From: Antennarius striatus
Taxonomy: Eukaryota > Chordata > Actinopteri > Lophiiformes > Antennariidae
Length of the DNA stretch: 64,000 bases
Assembly (NCBI RefSeq): GCF_040054535.1
Contig: NC_090784.1
Span: 15,327,501 to 15,391,500 of the forward strand
Reading direction: 5' to 3'
Made by a program: the position numbers and the translations under genes. The notes beneath the pieces are model-generated. The model made no database searches, was not told the origin of the DNA, and was given only the letters and a program-made list of their open reading frames with translations. Positions within the stretch are counted from its first letter, which is position 1, and each line of letters begins with the position of its first letter. Positions 1 through 11,700 of the stretch are shown here, piece by piece.

Positions 1-288
1 GTGTTTTGACAGACACACACATCATTTGCTATAATTGAACATAAACATCCTTTCAATCACTTGTATCTCCTGATACAAATATAGTTTATCACTGTGTCCG
101 TATGTCTTTAAATTGAAATGTGTTTTCCATACATTTCTACAGTTGTATTCATAAAAAAGAAGAATACCGGTCTACATCAAACTTCTTCAGTCACCCAGTG
201 AATTCACTCAACAACATGTTGTATAATTCTGAAAGAGGAATTTTGTTTAGTGTTGTTATTTTTTATTACTTTTCACTGTCTAAATATA

Positions 289-290
289 AC

Positions 291-340
<50 letters not shown>
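289..340. repeat. (AAT)n microsatellite
   Basis: Uninterrupted trinucleotide run of about 17 units. The poly-Asn and poly-Ile reading frames across it are artefacts. The rest of bases 1-731 shows no gene that I can support. Confidence 0.95.
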
Positions 341-731
341 GTGCTTATGCCATTCTACACGTGATTAATAACTACACTACCTTGGTGTGGACCTGTATCA
401 CTTACATGTCACTTTCATTCAGAGCAACAAACCTACTCAAAGACATGAAAAACTTTAATAAAACTCATTTTCCTGCTAAAATTCAACTGTGCTCCACAAA
501 AACATTAGGAGAAATGCAATGATGTCTTGAGCGCACAATTTGTTTCACTTTCGATGGACTTTGAAATGACGTTATGAATGACGCCAGAGATCATACAGTC
601 TGATGCAGTAATAGAAGGTGAATACTTCACCGTGAGACTATAGAGTCATACATTAATACTTTCAGCTGACAAAGTAAGAGTAACACCAAGTAATAAACAT
701 CTCTACGGTTGCTCATGCAACTCAAACCTAC

Positions 732-1015
732 CTTAGAAGTGAGCGCGATAAATCCTAGACTTCTGATGGACGCATGCTCGGCGCGCCTCCGGCTGGTGAT
801 GGTGTGTTGGGCTTGGAGAGCACGAAATGACCCGTGATCAGGTTGGAAGGCTAAGGAGAACGCATTTGAGATAAGAGAAGAGTGGATAGAGTGATGATGA
901 TGGTGAAGGAGGAGCCGCACCTCCTTCTTCAGTCTCTCCACCGCCCCCTGACACGCCTGCGCTCAGCAAAACGAAGCGCATGGAAATCAGTCTCTGCACC
1001 ACCGGAGCAGCTTAA
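732..1015 (-). other. possible 5' first exon of a gene off the left edge
   Basis: On the minus strand the segment ends at base 732 with a consensus donor (CTAAG then GTAGGT). It is richer in CpG (around 775-790 and 950-980) than its surroundings. An open frame crosses it but has no ATG, so it is more likely 5' untranslated sequence than coding. The upstream limit near 1015 is a guess. In human, AQP10 is next to ATP8B2, so a neighbour of that kind is conceivable, but nothing in the sequence identifies the gene. Confidence 0.3.
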
Positions 1016-1207
1016 TGCTCTGGAAATGCATCCTTTTCATTATTTTTTGACTTGAAGATTTATGTTTTAAGGCTTTTGTCTAGATTCAATTTCATTATTT
1101 TATGTTTGACTTTATTTGTGTCAGACCGCCCTCTTCTGCTCTGTCAGCACTATCTGACACAACATCTGTGCTGCTCAAGGTCGGAACATCTGCATCAGAA
1201 CAGTAGC

Positions 1208-1289
<82 letters not shown>

Positions 1290-1316
1290 CGCACGCACAC
1301 GCACACGCACACACAC
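1208..1316. repeat. (AC)n microsatellite
   Basis: Pure AC dinucleotides to about 1282, followed by an AC/GC mixed tail. His-Thr and Cys-Val frames through it are artefacts. No gene is seen between here and the 3' end of aqp10. Confidence 0.95.
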
Positions 1317-1940
1317 TGCGCTGCACCTTTTCTTCAACACAGGAATATTCCTATCGTTAATTTAAGTTATCGTATTCATCATAGCAGCAAATGAAAGATT
1401 TGATCAATTAAATCCACAAAATATATTTTACTGATGGTGTTGAGAAATAATTTTGAAACATTAAAAAAAAACCAAGCTTGATCATTTTGGACAAAATGCT
1501 GTAGCATGTGGAGCCTGGCTTGTATAGATCTTTGTCTTTTGTCCTTTATTTGTGGTTTAAATGTGAACATCTCAGTGGAGCCACACAAAGTTCAGAGCAG
1601 CAGGAGTTAATCACGGGTCGGGTTGATGAAGCCTGTTAGGTATCAGATGCTGACTGACAAACCGAATGAATGGAGGATGAGAAAAAACAAGTTGTTTTAC
1701 ATCTACTACCCACAGTCCGATCTGACACAAATCTAATGTGAGAAAGAGTTCTGGCCTGAAGACATACACAGGTCAATATGTGTGTTGTGTATTATAGTGA
1801 TAGAATTGTTTCTGCCTGATGAACATAATGTGATTTATGTTCTTGTTTTGTTCTTCATACCATTCACTGCAAAGGAAGGTGTCATTTGTGGGTGTTCTAT
1901 TGCGCCACATAGTGGACACATGAAAGAATGGGTTCTGTCC

Positions 1941-1981
<41 letters not shown>

Positions 1982-1991
1982 CCTCTCCTCT
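1941..1991. repeat. (TC)n microsatellite
   Basis: Pure CT run followed by a degenerate pyrimidine tail. It lies downstream of the aqp10 stop codon, beyond the likely polyadenylation signal. Confidence 0.9.
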
Positions 1992-2048
1992 CTTTGAACG
2001 GATTTTCACCACAAAAAAATCGGTCTTAGACAAATTCTCGTGTTCAGC

Positions 2049-2054
2049 TTTATT
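2049..2054 (-). other. candidate polyadenylation signal of aqp10
   Basis: AATAAA on the minus strand, about 600 bases past the aqp10 stop codon. It is a plausible 3' end, but no transcript evidence is available here. Confidence 0.4.
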
Positions 2055-2655
2055 AAAGTTTCCACTGTATTAGACTGAGTTTGAAATTTACCGTCAATAA
2101 ACAGTTTTTACTTGTGTTGCACTCAACACATAATACTGTTAATGTGTACAAGTAGATCTACCACAGTCTAGAACACAGGTACCTACTTAGTTACCAAACA
2201 CTGGAGCTTTCTTTTACTATGAGCCCCTTCGTTGTTGAACTAACTTTTTATAGTTCAAAAATGAATGACATCATTTCCCTTCATTCATAAATAAATAAAC
2301 AAACATGTGGTGAGGAATACTGATGACCACGTTTTCTTTTTACATCAGCTCAACATGTCCTTAGTATTATTTAGGATGTTTCATAAAAAGTGAATGAAAC
2401 CCAGTGATATAATTTACTAAGGATCATAAACATCGATGTAAACATCATTAACACACAATCAATATCCCTTTCAGCTGCCTCCACCTCTACTGTCTGTGAG
2501 GAGATCAACACAGATCGTATCGCTTGCGTCTTCACAGGGACTAAATCAATCCAGGTGCACACTTAACTTTCTGAAACATAATTTAAAACCAGATTACTAC
2601 CTCAATGGCTGCAAGCAACTTTGTCATGCAAGACATGTTTTCCTAGCAGTAACAC

Positions 2656-5600
2656 TTAGAAATGTGCAGCCTTCAATTCTCCTCCATTGTCCCACGTGAT
2701 ACTGGGCTGTATGATTTTCTCACAAATGTTGAAGACAGAGGACGGACTCTCGGGTTGCTCCTGGTCAGGAAGCTGCCAGTCGATGAAAGTCAAATACAAA
2801 ACAGTCCCTATGACACCTCCAATAGGTGGGGCCACCAAGGGTACCCAGAACCAGTAGTTGTAACACCTGGAGAACAGACACCCACATTAAGAGAAATCAT
2901 TTTACACATCATAAATTTGAAGCGCAGATGCATATTTTCCATCCAAATAATCAATTTAATTTAAAAAAAAATATTTAATCACATTGACTCAACATGATAG
3001 AAAAATATTGCATTTAATTTGACCCCTTAATTTGAACTTGCATTAAAAGATGAACTCAAAATGTCTCTAGAAATTAAAATATTTAAATTAAATGCTTTGG
3101 ACACTCTAATTTTTTGTTCGCACATACAGACAGAGAGAAGGTGAAAAAAAAAAATCTGCGGCCAATATGATGTTGAGTCAGATATCATTAAGGTGTTGTT
3201 GACCTATCAGAGGAACAGTGATCTTTTGAGTAAGGATTCATTAATGTAGAAGAATTACACTAAATACAAAGTGTATTTAACAAGTGTACTGTATTTAACA
3301 GTGTATTTAAGCCAATGGACACACAGAAAAACCAGAACAGGATTCTACAGTCTTTAAAGAACAACATGTTACATCACATTCCTCTGATCCTGCAAACAGC
3401 CCGAATGTCTGATAATCCCTGGGGTAGGTGATAAGTGAGATACACAAGGTCAAAGACCTGCAGTAGTGGCCAACATTTTGACTAATGTTGACTTGACTAT
3501 GCAGCATCAGAAATTTCTTGATAAATTCATTCATTCATTCATTCTTTAATTCATTGGTTTTTTGTAACCACTTATTCTGTTTTGTGTCAATTTCGATTCA
3601 TCAGTTCCAATACACTGCACATTTTTGGTGGTGAAAGGAGGCAGGAATGAAGTACAGTATATAAAAGGAGAAATGCATTCTTATTTGTTAATGTGGAAAT
3701 TAATGTATTTGCAGTTCTGTTCATGTGTACTGTCTATTCCAGATGAGACACTTACGTGAAGACCTCCGTGCCCCAGCCTGCAGTCAACGTAAAGAGGCGT
3801 GGCCCAAGGTCTCGAGCAGGATTTATTGCTGCACCGCAATTACCAGACATTGACATAGAGATCCCCAGGACAATTGCAGCTACAATCGCAGGAATCAGCT
3901 TTTGGGGAGCAGGGGTGTTTCTCTTTTCATCCAAACCCATGATGCACAACAACAACATGGCAGTTCCCACAACCTAAAGAAAATAGAAATGCAGAAATTC
4001 CTCGAATGATGCGGCAGCTATTGAAGTACTGCTTAAAGTTCACACATTTATCCCCACTGACCTGGTCCAGGAAACTTCTGCCAACAGTCAGGTACTCTGA
4101 GGGATACGTGGCAAATATTGATGCTGTCTCATTTGGGCCATATACAGTCAGTACTCCTCCACTATAGTCCATTATAGCATCTGAGACAGAAACAAGCATA
4201 TTAGATGTAATTAGTTAGTAAAAACTTCAAGTGATAGTACAGGAGTCTCTAAAATGGCTTGGGTAACTTGTATATCTGTGAGGAGCTCTTTAATGCTGAC
4301 ATGCACAGATTTTGGAGCAACACGTGTTGCCTCGCAGGCAATTTCTTTCTGGAACATTCCACCAACACGATGCTGAGCCGCACCCGGCAATATTACAACA
4401 TGTTCTCATCATAAATGAGTGCTGGTACAAAATATTGGCATGGCTATTGAATGTTGAAGCCAAAGCTGACCATATCTGGGCACCAAAATTCAGCTAGGCT
4501 AATATCTAAATTGCACTTGCCCAAGGATGTCCATGTAATGATGCATTAAGGACAAAAACTTCCATGTAGATTTTTTTCATAACTTTCAACATGCCTTGTC
4601 GGTCTTGATTCTTTGTCATTATTATAACAAAACTGTTGACTGAGGCAATATATTGTGTGAGAAGAATGATCCTTTTCTCATAAGTCTCCATAGGATCAGT
4701 TGTTTTTGTAATCAGTGAAGAAAAGTTTAGGTTTAAGTCATTTCTACATTGACTTCCCTCTCCAAACCCATTCTCCATACAGTCTATGTTGGTTCATCAT
4801 GAGGCAGAGAACAGGACAGTGGAGATCTGGACATTTTGATGACATTTGGTTTATTAATTCTTGCCTATCAAGCAAGAATTAATAAATAGTGTACAATAAA
4901 TGTGTCATTTCGCAGGGATTTTTAGTAAATGTTGAAATAATATTTATCTTATTGTATTCAGCTGAATATAGGTCTTAAAGGATATATTCACATTTGAAAA
5001 AGTGGACTACTACATTCTTCTGGAATTGAGGATGTGTTCACCAAATCATCGATTTAATGACTTATATTATTAGACCTATATTTTTGTGCTCCTGTGTCAA
5101 AAATCAAGTGAATAAGATGTGAGAAAGACAAACCATAATAGACCAGGAAAACCAGTCCTGATGCCAGGTAAGCCCCCAGCAACTGCGAGAGACAGTAGGG
5201 TACCAGTCTTCCCCAGGATGCATGACCCGACACACAGAAACTCAGTGTTAAGGCTGGGTTCAGATGGGCCCCTGTAGAAAAGGTTAGACAAGTAGGGTGA
5301 GAAAGATGAATTCACATGTTATTTGTTGTCAAGTAGTTAGTCAGATTTTGTGCTTAATAAAGTATAAATAACGGCCCTGAAAAGTTGGCAAAGGACACCT
5401 TATGTTCTAAATCTGGAGTGCTCACATCAGTGAATGATGGCATTAACGAAAAAAATATAACTCAAAGTGTGAACAAAACATGATAATACAGCTGTTTTAT
5501 TTCATTGTATGTTGATCTCTCAAGGATGCAGGCTGATAGTGTTCTCCATGTGTCTAAAGATCATGTTGTGTCCATTTCAATTGATTCTTTACCTGAAATG

Positions 5601-7266
5601 CCCTTGGTGAGATACATAGCTGACATCACGCCCACAGAGAAGGCCATGTTGACTGACAGGAACTGGCCTTTAGTCTCTCTGCTTGTCTTCACCTGTGCTG
5701 CAGCAGAGCAGCCAAAGACCTTAAAGGCAAAGGTGGTGGAGAGAATGAAAGAAAACCCCAAAAGTCAGCAGAGATATTTACAGACTTCAGAGAAACAAGA
5801 AATAATCCATTCAAGAAAAAATTATTTATTCAAATTATTCATTATTAATGCAGACATTGAAGTTCACTTCAAATAAATTACAGGCAAAAGACTTTGAAAT
5901 TTCTTGCTTTCTTGAGATTGATTAAGTATTTAATGGTCATGCAATCTAATCATAAAAAATCTGAGGCTGTTAAAAGCTAATTAATTTCATTCACCTTTGA
6001 ACTTTGATTTTTTAACTGTCCACCCTTTATGTATATGATCGTAGAAACAACCTCTGTTAAGATTTGGCTGAACTTCACTTGACTAAATATTACCACACAG
6101 GCATTAAGGATTTCTCTGAAGATATCTATAACCCATCTATTAATATTGTTAATGATGGGTTCAGTGTGACATTACTGTGAGTTCTGCATCCTGATGAGGT
6201 AATTACCTGTTTTATAACAGTACATGTTCCAATAAAATGATGATGCATGTGAAGCTGCATGAATAATTTCTTCAATTCAGCATGCATCATGTAATGTATT
6301 TAAAAAAAATTTTAAATCTAGTTACATAATGATCAATAGACATTAATCTTCTCTTCAGGATGATGTCTTTCATAGGAAGTTGTAATTCTGCCAATGGTCT
6401 GTCCATAGCCTAGTTAACTTCAAGTAAAGTAGAAGAAGAGTAGAGACTTTTCAAGGATATTCATTCATTTTCTTAACTAGTTATGCCATTTGGGTCATGG
6501 AGTGGCTGAATCCTATCCCAGCAGATGTTGGGTGGGAGACAGGGTATGCTCTGATATGGCACCAGCTTATCACAAGACCACATGAAAGTCAAACACATTC
6601 CTGCCTATGGGAATTTATGATCATCCATTCAGCTTTACATTGCATGTTTTGTGGGGTGGGAGGAACTGGAGAACCCAGACGGAAAATACAAACCCCACAT
6701 AGAAAACTCCCTGCTCCCTACCCCTGTGGGGTACTTCCCAGATTAGATGCCAGCTCATCATGGGGTCACATGAAAGACAACCACTCACATCTACGGACAA
6801 TTTGGTGTCACTTATTCATCCAAACTGCATGTTTTTGGCGAAGGTAGGAAGCCGGAAAGCCCTGAGAGAACCTGCACAGATGTGTGGAGAACATGCCAAC
6901 TCGGACCTAGACCCTTTTTGCTGTGAGACAACAGCGCGGCTCACTGCACCACCATGCTGCCCCACATATGATATATGGAATTAAATCCAACACATATGAA
7001 CAAAATATTTCTCTGTTCTGCCTGTTTAACATATTTTAATCCTCAGCAATAATAATGATAATGATAATAATAATTGTATTTTCCGAATTCTTGTCAGGGA
7101 ATTGGAAAAAAATATTTTTGATTAAGTCAGTTAGCAGTGAACTTTGTCATAAAAAATCTCAAAGTCAAACAGTGTCACTTACCAGCAAAACGAACGTCCC
7201 TAAGCACTCAGCCATGCACTCTCGCACCAGAGCGTTCCTCACTCTCAGAGCACGGTGTGTCAACAT
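2656..7266 (-). CDS. aqp10: aquaglyceroporin, aquaporin-10 type
   Basis: This is a plasma-membrane channel for water, glycerol and other small neutral solutes. Coding exons on the minus strand are 7183-7266, 5593-5719, 5134-5271, 4062-4180, 3756-3973 and 2656-2866. Their phases agree and give 298 residues, close to human AQP10 (301). The start is the only in-frame ATG after an upstream stop. Both pore motifs are intact: GAHLNPA in exon 3, and NPARDLGPRLF in exon 5, whose Asp after NPAR marks the glycerol-transporting branch. The ETASIFATYP segment in exon 4 is typical of AQP9/AQP10, and the Asn just before it (NET) is a possible glycosylation site. AQP10 rather than AQP9 is inferred from the neighbours (C1orf43, SHE, CGN), which match human 1q21. 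Intron 1 holds a degraded interspersed repeat and intron 3 a perfect hairpin. Confidence 0.92.
4850..4886. repeat. perfect inverted repeat (15-bp arms, 7-bp loop)
   Basis: Arms 4850-4864 and 4872-4886 are exact reverse complements around the loop CTATCAA. The element lies in aqp10 intron 3. It is AT-rich and may simply be the relic of a small transposon. Confidence 0.8.
6457..6965. mobile_element. degraded teleost interspersed repeat, two partial copies in tandem
   Basis: The stretch matches the widespread fish repeat with wording like 'cctatcccagc...gagacagggta', then 'ggagaacatgcc' and an ending like 'cactgcaccaccatgctgcc'. I recall it as an L2-like LINE 3' region, but the family is not certain. 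The second half (about 6731-6962) repeats the order of landmarks in the first half (TATCACAAG-like core, CATGTTTT, GGAAGCCGGA), which suggests two copies or an internal duplication. It lies in aqp10 intron 1. Confidence 0.6.
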
Positions 7267-8476
7267 TTCAGGAGATGAGTGGAGTCCCACAATTAAAATA
7301 TTTTTTTTCTAATGGACGGGTTAGTGGGCTGTTGGTCCAGGAGGTGATGTTGGGTTGGAGGTGAAGGTGTTGTCAGTGCCAGTGTCAATAAACTGTTCAG
7401 TCACAGCTTCCAACCGAGGACCTCTTCACTGTATCCCAGCACTTATATTTGTTGCCCCCTCCAGTTGTTCAAACACGTGGACTTCTTTATTGTTTTGTCC
7501 CACCTCCGGATTGGCTGATGCAGACAACGTAATGTGCCTCAGCTGTTGGAGGGGGCTCATGTATGCAGCGGCCATAAAAAAAGTCATATTATACTTTGAC
7601 AGCACTGACGGGGAACAATAAACCACAGATTACATGTGCAGCAGAAGTGCATCTATTGTTTTCATTAAACCTGTTCCAGCTATTTGTAATGAGTTGGAAT
7701 AAAATGTTTTCCATGTTCTACTTGATAAATCATCTATCTGTGTGAGGTTAATGTGACAATCTGACACAGGAAATAATAAAGTATGTTGAAAATATAGATA
7801 CTTCTATTAACATATAGCCTTTCAGAGATTCAGACTTTGGCTCATCCCTTCACAATTCGTACAGTTACTGTTATGACTAAAGCATTGTTTTAATAGGACA
7901 ACACTATCAAACTGGTTAACTATTTCCACACTAAAGCTATAGACATAAATGTACAAATAGTATTGATGGGTTAGCTAAAAATCTTTTTGTGGTATGACGG
8001 TTGTTTTGGAAGACTTTCTAATCATTCAAGAGCAAGATGTTCTGATAACCCCCTCAATGAACTCTGGACTCCAAATGGATTACGTAACCCAAATAATTGG
8101 TAAGACCAAGTAAGGAAGTGTATTAATGCTGATGTATGATTTGGCTATGGTCTGAAAAATGTGTTCACATTAGATAAGATATAACACATGTGTCTGACTT
8201 TCATTTTTTAGGGATTAGTATAGACGTTATACTTTCCACAACATCAACCTTGACATGATGTGTGAAGATTGTAAAACTATACCTGCTGTACAATTATAGA
8301 TTTTATCTTATCACAGCTCTCTTTGAGGAGTATATGTTATTGCTAATGTATAAACGGGCACATATCTTTATCCTCCAGAGGGTGTTTTCTGAGTACTGCT
8401 CCAAAGATAATACTAATAAATTGCTCTTTCTCCCTCTTCTGGATATAGAACTGAGAGACAGCACTTTAACTTAAGA
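7267..8476. other. intergenic: aqp10 upstream region
   Basis: This is the promoter side of aqp10 and the region beyond the likely 3' end of the IL16-like gene. No gene, RNA or clear repeat is seen. The open frames here lack splice or homology support. Confidence 0.5.
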
Positions 8477-8482
8477 TTTATT
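8477..8482 (-). other. candidate polyadenylation signal of the IL16-like gene
   Basis: AATAAA on the minus strand, about 290 bases after the stop codon at 8772. Position and spacing suit the 3' end of this gene. Confidence 0.5.
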
Positions 8483-8771
8483 AAAAAGCGGTATAAATCA
8501 AAATGTTCACTTCTATTCACAATATATTACAAAACAATCACAGACCAATTTCCCTAAGAAGAGTTGGTTCACTTGACAAAGCATGATCAATCAGTGTACT
8601 CTAGTTACAGCTGGTGCAAAAATATCTCTATCCTTGAGATGAATAATAACCTGTAGATGACGTGAATACAAATACTGTACACACTTTTGACCTGGTCTCT
8701 GGCTCGAGGTGTTTGTCATAGAGATGACTAAATCTGACTGGAATTAAATCTGCCTCAATAATACTCATGTT

Positions 8772-11700
8772 TTAAAAAGAACGATGTAACACCACGTTCA
8801 CAGGGCCATCAGGAAGTTTTCTGATCAAAGTCCAGGCCTCCAGGCGTCTCATCCCCACAACGCTCACACCATCAATCTCTAACAGCTCATCACCTGGAAA
8901 CACCTTGTCAACAGGGCCTCCTGAAAGAGATCAATCAACAGATGACTTTAAGGCATGTTTGTTTACCAAAAGACACCTACCTTTTGTGGTTATTATGTAG
9001 AATGTGTATACTGTCATGTTATTTAAATTAAGATGTTTTTGAAAAATCTGAATGAACACAGTTACAGATCAAGTTTCTTAAAAGCTAAAATTGAAATTAA
9101 TTATTTATATTCACTTATTTTTAGAAGATTGGGAGAAAAAATGTTTTAGGTAGTTAGTTATTACGTTTTTTCAACATGACTCTGATCGTTTATACGCATT
9201 GATCTACAAAGATTGTTTTCTGAGTTGAATTTTCGGCTTTTCCCTTCAGGGGTCGCCACAGCGAATTAGTTGCCTCCATCTAACCCTGTCTTCTGCATCC
9301 TCTTCTCCCACTCCAACTACCTTCATGTCCTCTTTCATTACATCCATAAACCTCCTCTTTGGTCTTCCTCTAGGCCTCCTGCCTGGCAGTTCAAAACTCA
9401 GCATCCTTCTACCAATATAATCACTATCTCTCCTCTAGACATGTCCAAACCATCTCAGTCTGGCCTCTCTGACTTTATCTCCAAAACCTCTAACATGTGC
9501 TGTCCCTCTGATGTTCTCATTCCTGAACCTATCCATCCTGGTCACTCCCAGAGAGAACCTCAGCATCTTAATCTCTGCTACCTCCAGCTCTGTCTCCTGT
9601 TTTTTCCTCAGTGACACTGTCTCTAGATCAAACAACCTCGCTGGTCTCACCACAGTTTTGTACACCTTTCCATTCATTTTAGCTGAAAGTCTTCTATCAC
9701 ACGTTCCATCCTGCCTGAACATGTTTCTTGAATACCATTAGAAAAACGTTCAAGTTATCAGCGAAGCTATGGGCCGTCCTTACTGAAGGTCTTGTAACTG
9801 AGTGGGAGGAAACAGCTTCCAGATATGTTGAAGAAACATTGATGAAGGCTTCAATACAGTTAAAGTATACAGGTAAACATTGTCTTACTTCGTTTTGATG
9901 TTATCATTCTCTATTTAATGTCAGTTTCCAAAAAAAGTACAAAGAAAAATAAAAATCAAGTTTTTGTCATTTTACTCAACTTTACATTTTGCCACAAGAA
10001 TTGGAATTGTAAAATAACTAACTGTTAAAAGCACCTAATAACATGTTACTGTACAAAATGTTTACAGTTCTTTAAGCTTGTAGCAACCCTGGTTACCCGC
10101 AACACGGAAGAGGATGCTGAAGATGAGACAATTCTTTCTGTACTATATTAAAAAATAAAATTTATTCATTTGTGAGTTTAAAATAGATTTGTATTAACCA
10201 AAAATTATTGAAAATGGATTGACATATAAAGTACATACAGAACTGGAAACGGCCATTTTCAGTTTAGCCTGCAGGCAAGTTAATTTCTTGCTGTTCGACT
10301 TACATCACGTCTCCTGGAACTAAATACTGACCCTGGAAGATCCGCTGTACAGTGAGAGGTCTGTCCTCCAGACTGGAGCCTGCACCTCCCTCCAGGCTGA
10401 AGCCCAAATCCCTGTTGATCTTCTCCAGGCGCACACAGACACGCTGGCCTGAGATATCAGAAAAAGCAGCAAAATAAAGATATAATTTATTATTTTTGCT
10501 GCTGTAGATACAGCGATGCCTATCAGAACTTTGGCAAAGTGTGAGCTCAAACCTGTATCAGCGAGCGGAGTTTGTGAATGTTGAGAATTTGTATCTGTTG
10601 CCCCTTTACATGCACTACTGGTCTTTCCCCTCTGTAGCACCACTACCCCCATATCCCGAGCCTTTGCTCTTCTCAGGACCCTTAGGGCCTCCCAATGGGC
10701 ATAGTCACACAGCGATGTGCCGTTGATTGACAAGACATTGTCCCCTGCCTTTATTGAGCCTTCCTGACTTGCAGCGCCTGAAGGAAACACCTTGTGAACC
10801 TGAGAACAGACATTTAGATGAAAATGAATCAATAAACTGAACAATGCATTGAAATGTTTTTAGGAGAAAACAGATATTTCCTCACAGTAACTGGCTTGTT
10901 CTGGTCCCGACCTCCTGCCAGGCTGAAGCCTAATCCTACTCCAATCTCTTTATGGAGAACCACCACCTGTACATCATTATAGTCCTACAAAAATAGAAAA
11001 AAATTGGAACAATGCTTTTCGTGCTATATCAGCCTTGGCAATCTGTTAAGGAGGATACATCATTTAACAGTAGAAGGTCTGTAGTGTAACTCTCTTTGCA
11101 TCAGAGTCATTTTCAATGTGTGTAGTAATATCAATAGCAGTTGTAATTCATTCAACTGCTATTGAAATTCCTAGGTCATACAGTAATTACATCAAGGTTG
11201 AACTAATACCAATAAAAGAAAGGGCAACTGGAATGCAAATGGACAGTACGACCAGATATTGTTGCATCAATGGCAATTAATTGCATGTAAGAAGTTACAG
11301 CTGTTTGCACCTGCAGATTGTTGTCCCCCAGGTTCCTGACCTCCTCCAGCAGCTTATCGAGCTCCTCAGTGGGCAGAACAGACACACATGAAAAGGCTGA
11401 CATGTCAGAGCTTATCGAGGCCGATCGCCGGCTTATAGACTGCCACTCATCACTGTCATTCTCTGACTCATAGTCCACTCCAGCAAAGTTACACAAGTCT
11501 GAAAGACTACAAAGATGAAAGAGTTGTGTTGGTGAAATAAAAATACAAACTTTTGGTAGAAATACCCCTATCAACCAGAAAGATAAATATGATTACCCAC
11601 CTGACGCTGAAGCTCTTTCGTTCTGACTGGCTCATGTTGCTGGTGATGGTCACTGAGGACTCTCCAGAGTCTGAATCATAGTTTGAATCTTCATCTTTCT

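Noticed and set aside
1052-1360. His-Thr and Cys-Val rich open frames over AC repeats (here and at 15590-15965, 48708-49003, 52116-52361, 59315-59624)
   Set aside because: They are translations of dinucleotide microsatellites and have no splice or homology support.
6497-6984. 116-residue and 74-residue open frames
   Set aside because: They fall wholly within the degraded interspersed repeat in aqp10 intron 1.
9435-9722. 95-residue minus-strand frame as a host gene
   Set aside because: It is the C-terminal part of a LINE polyprotein and is recorded as a dead LINE.
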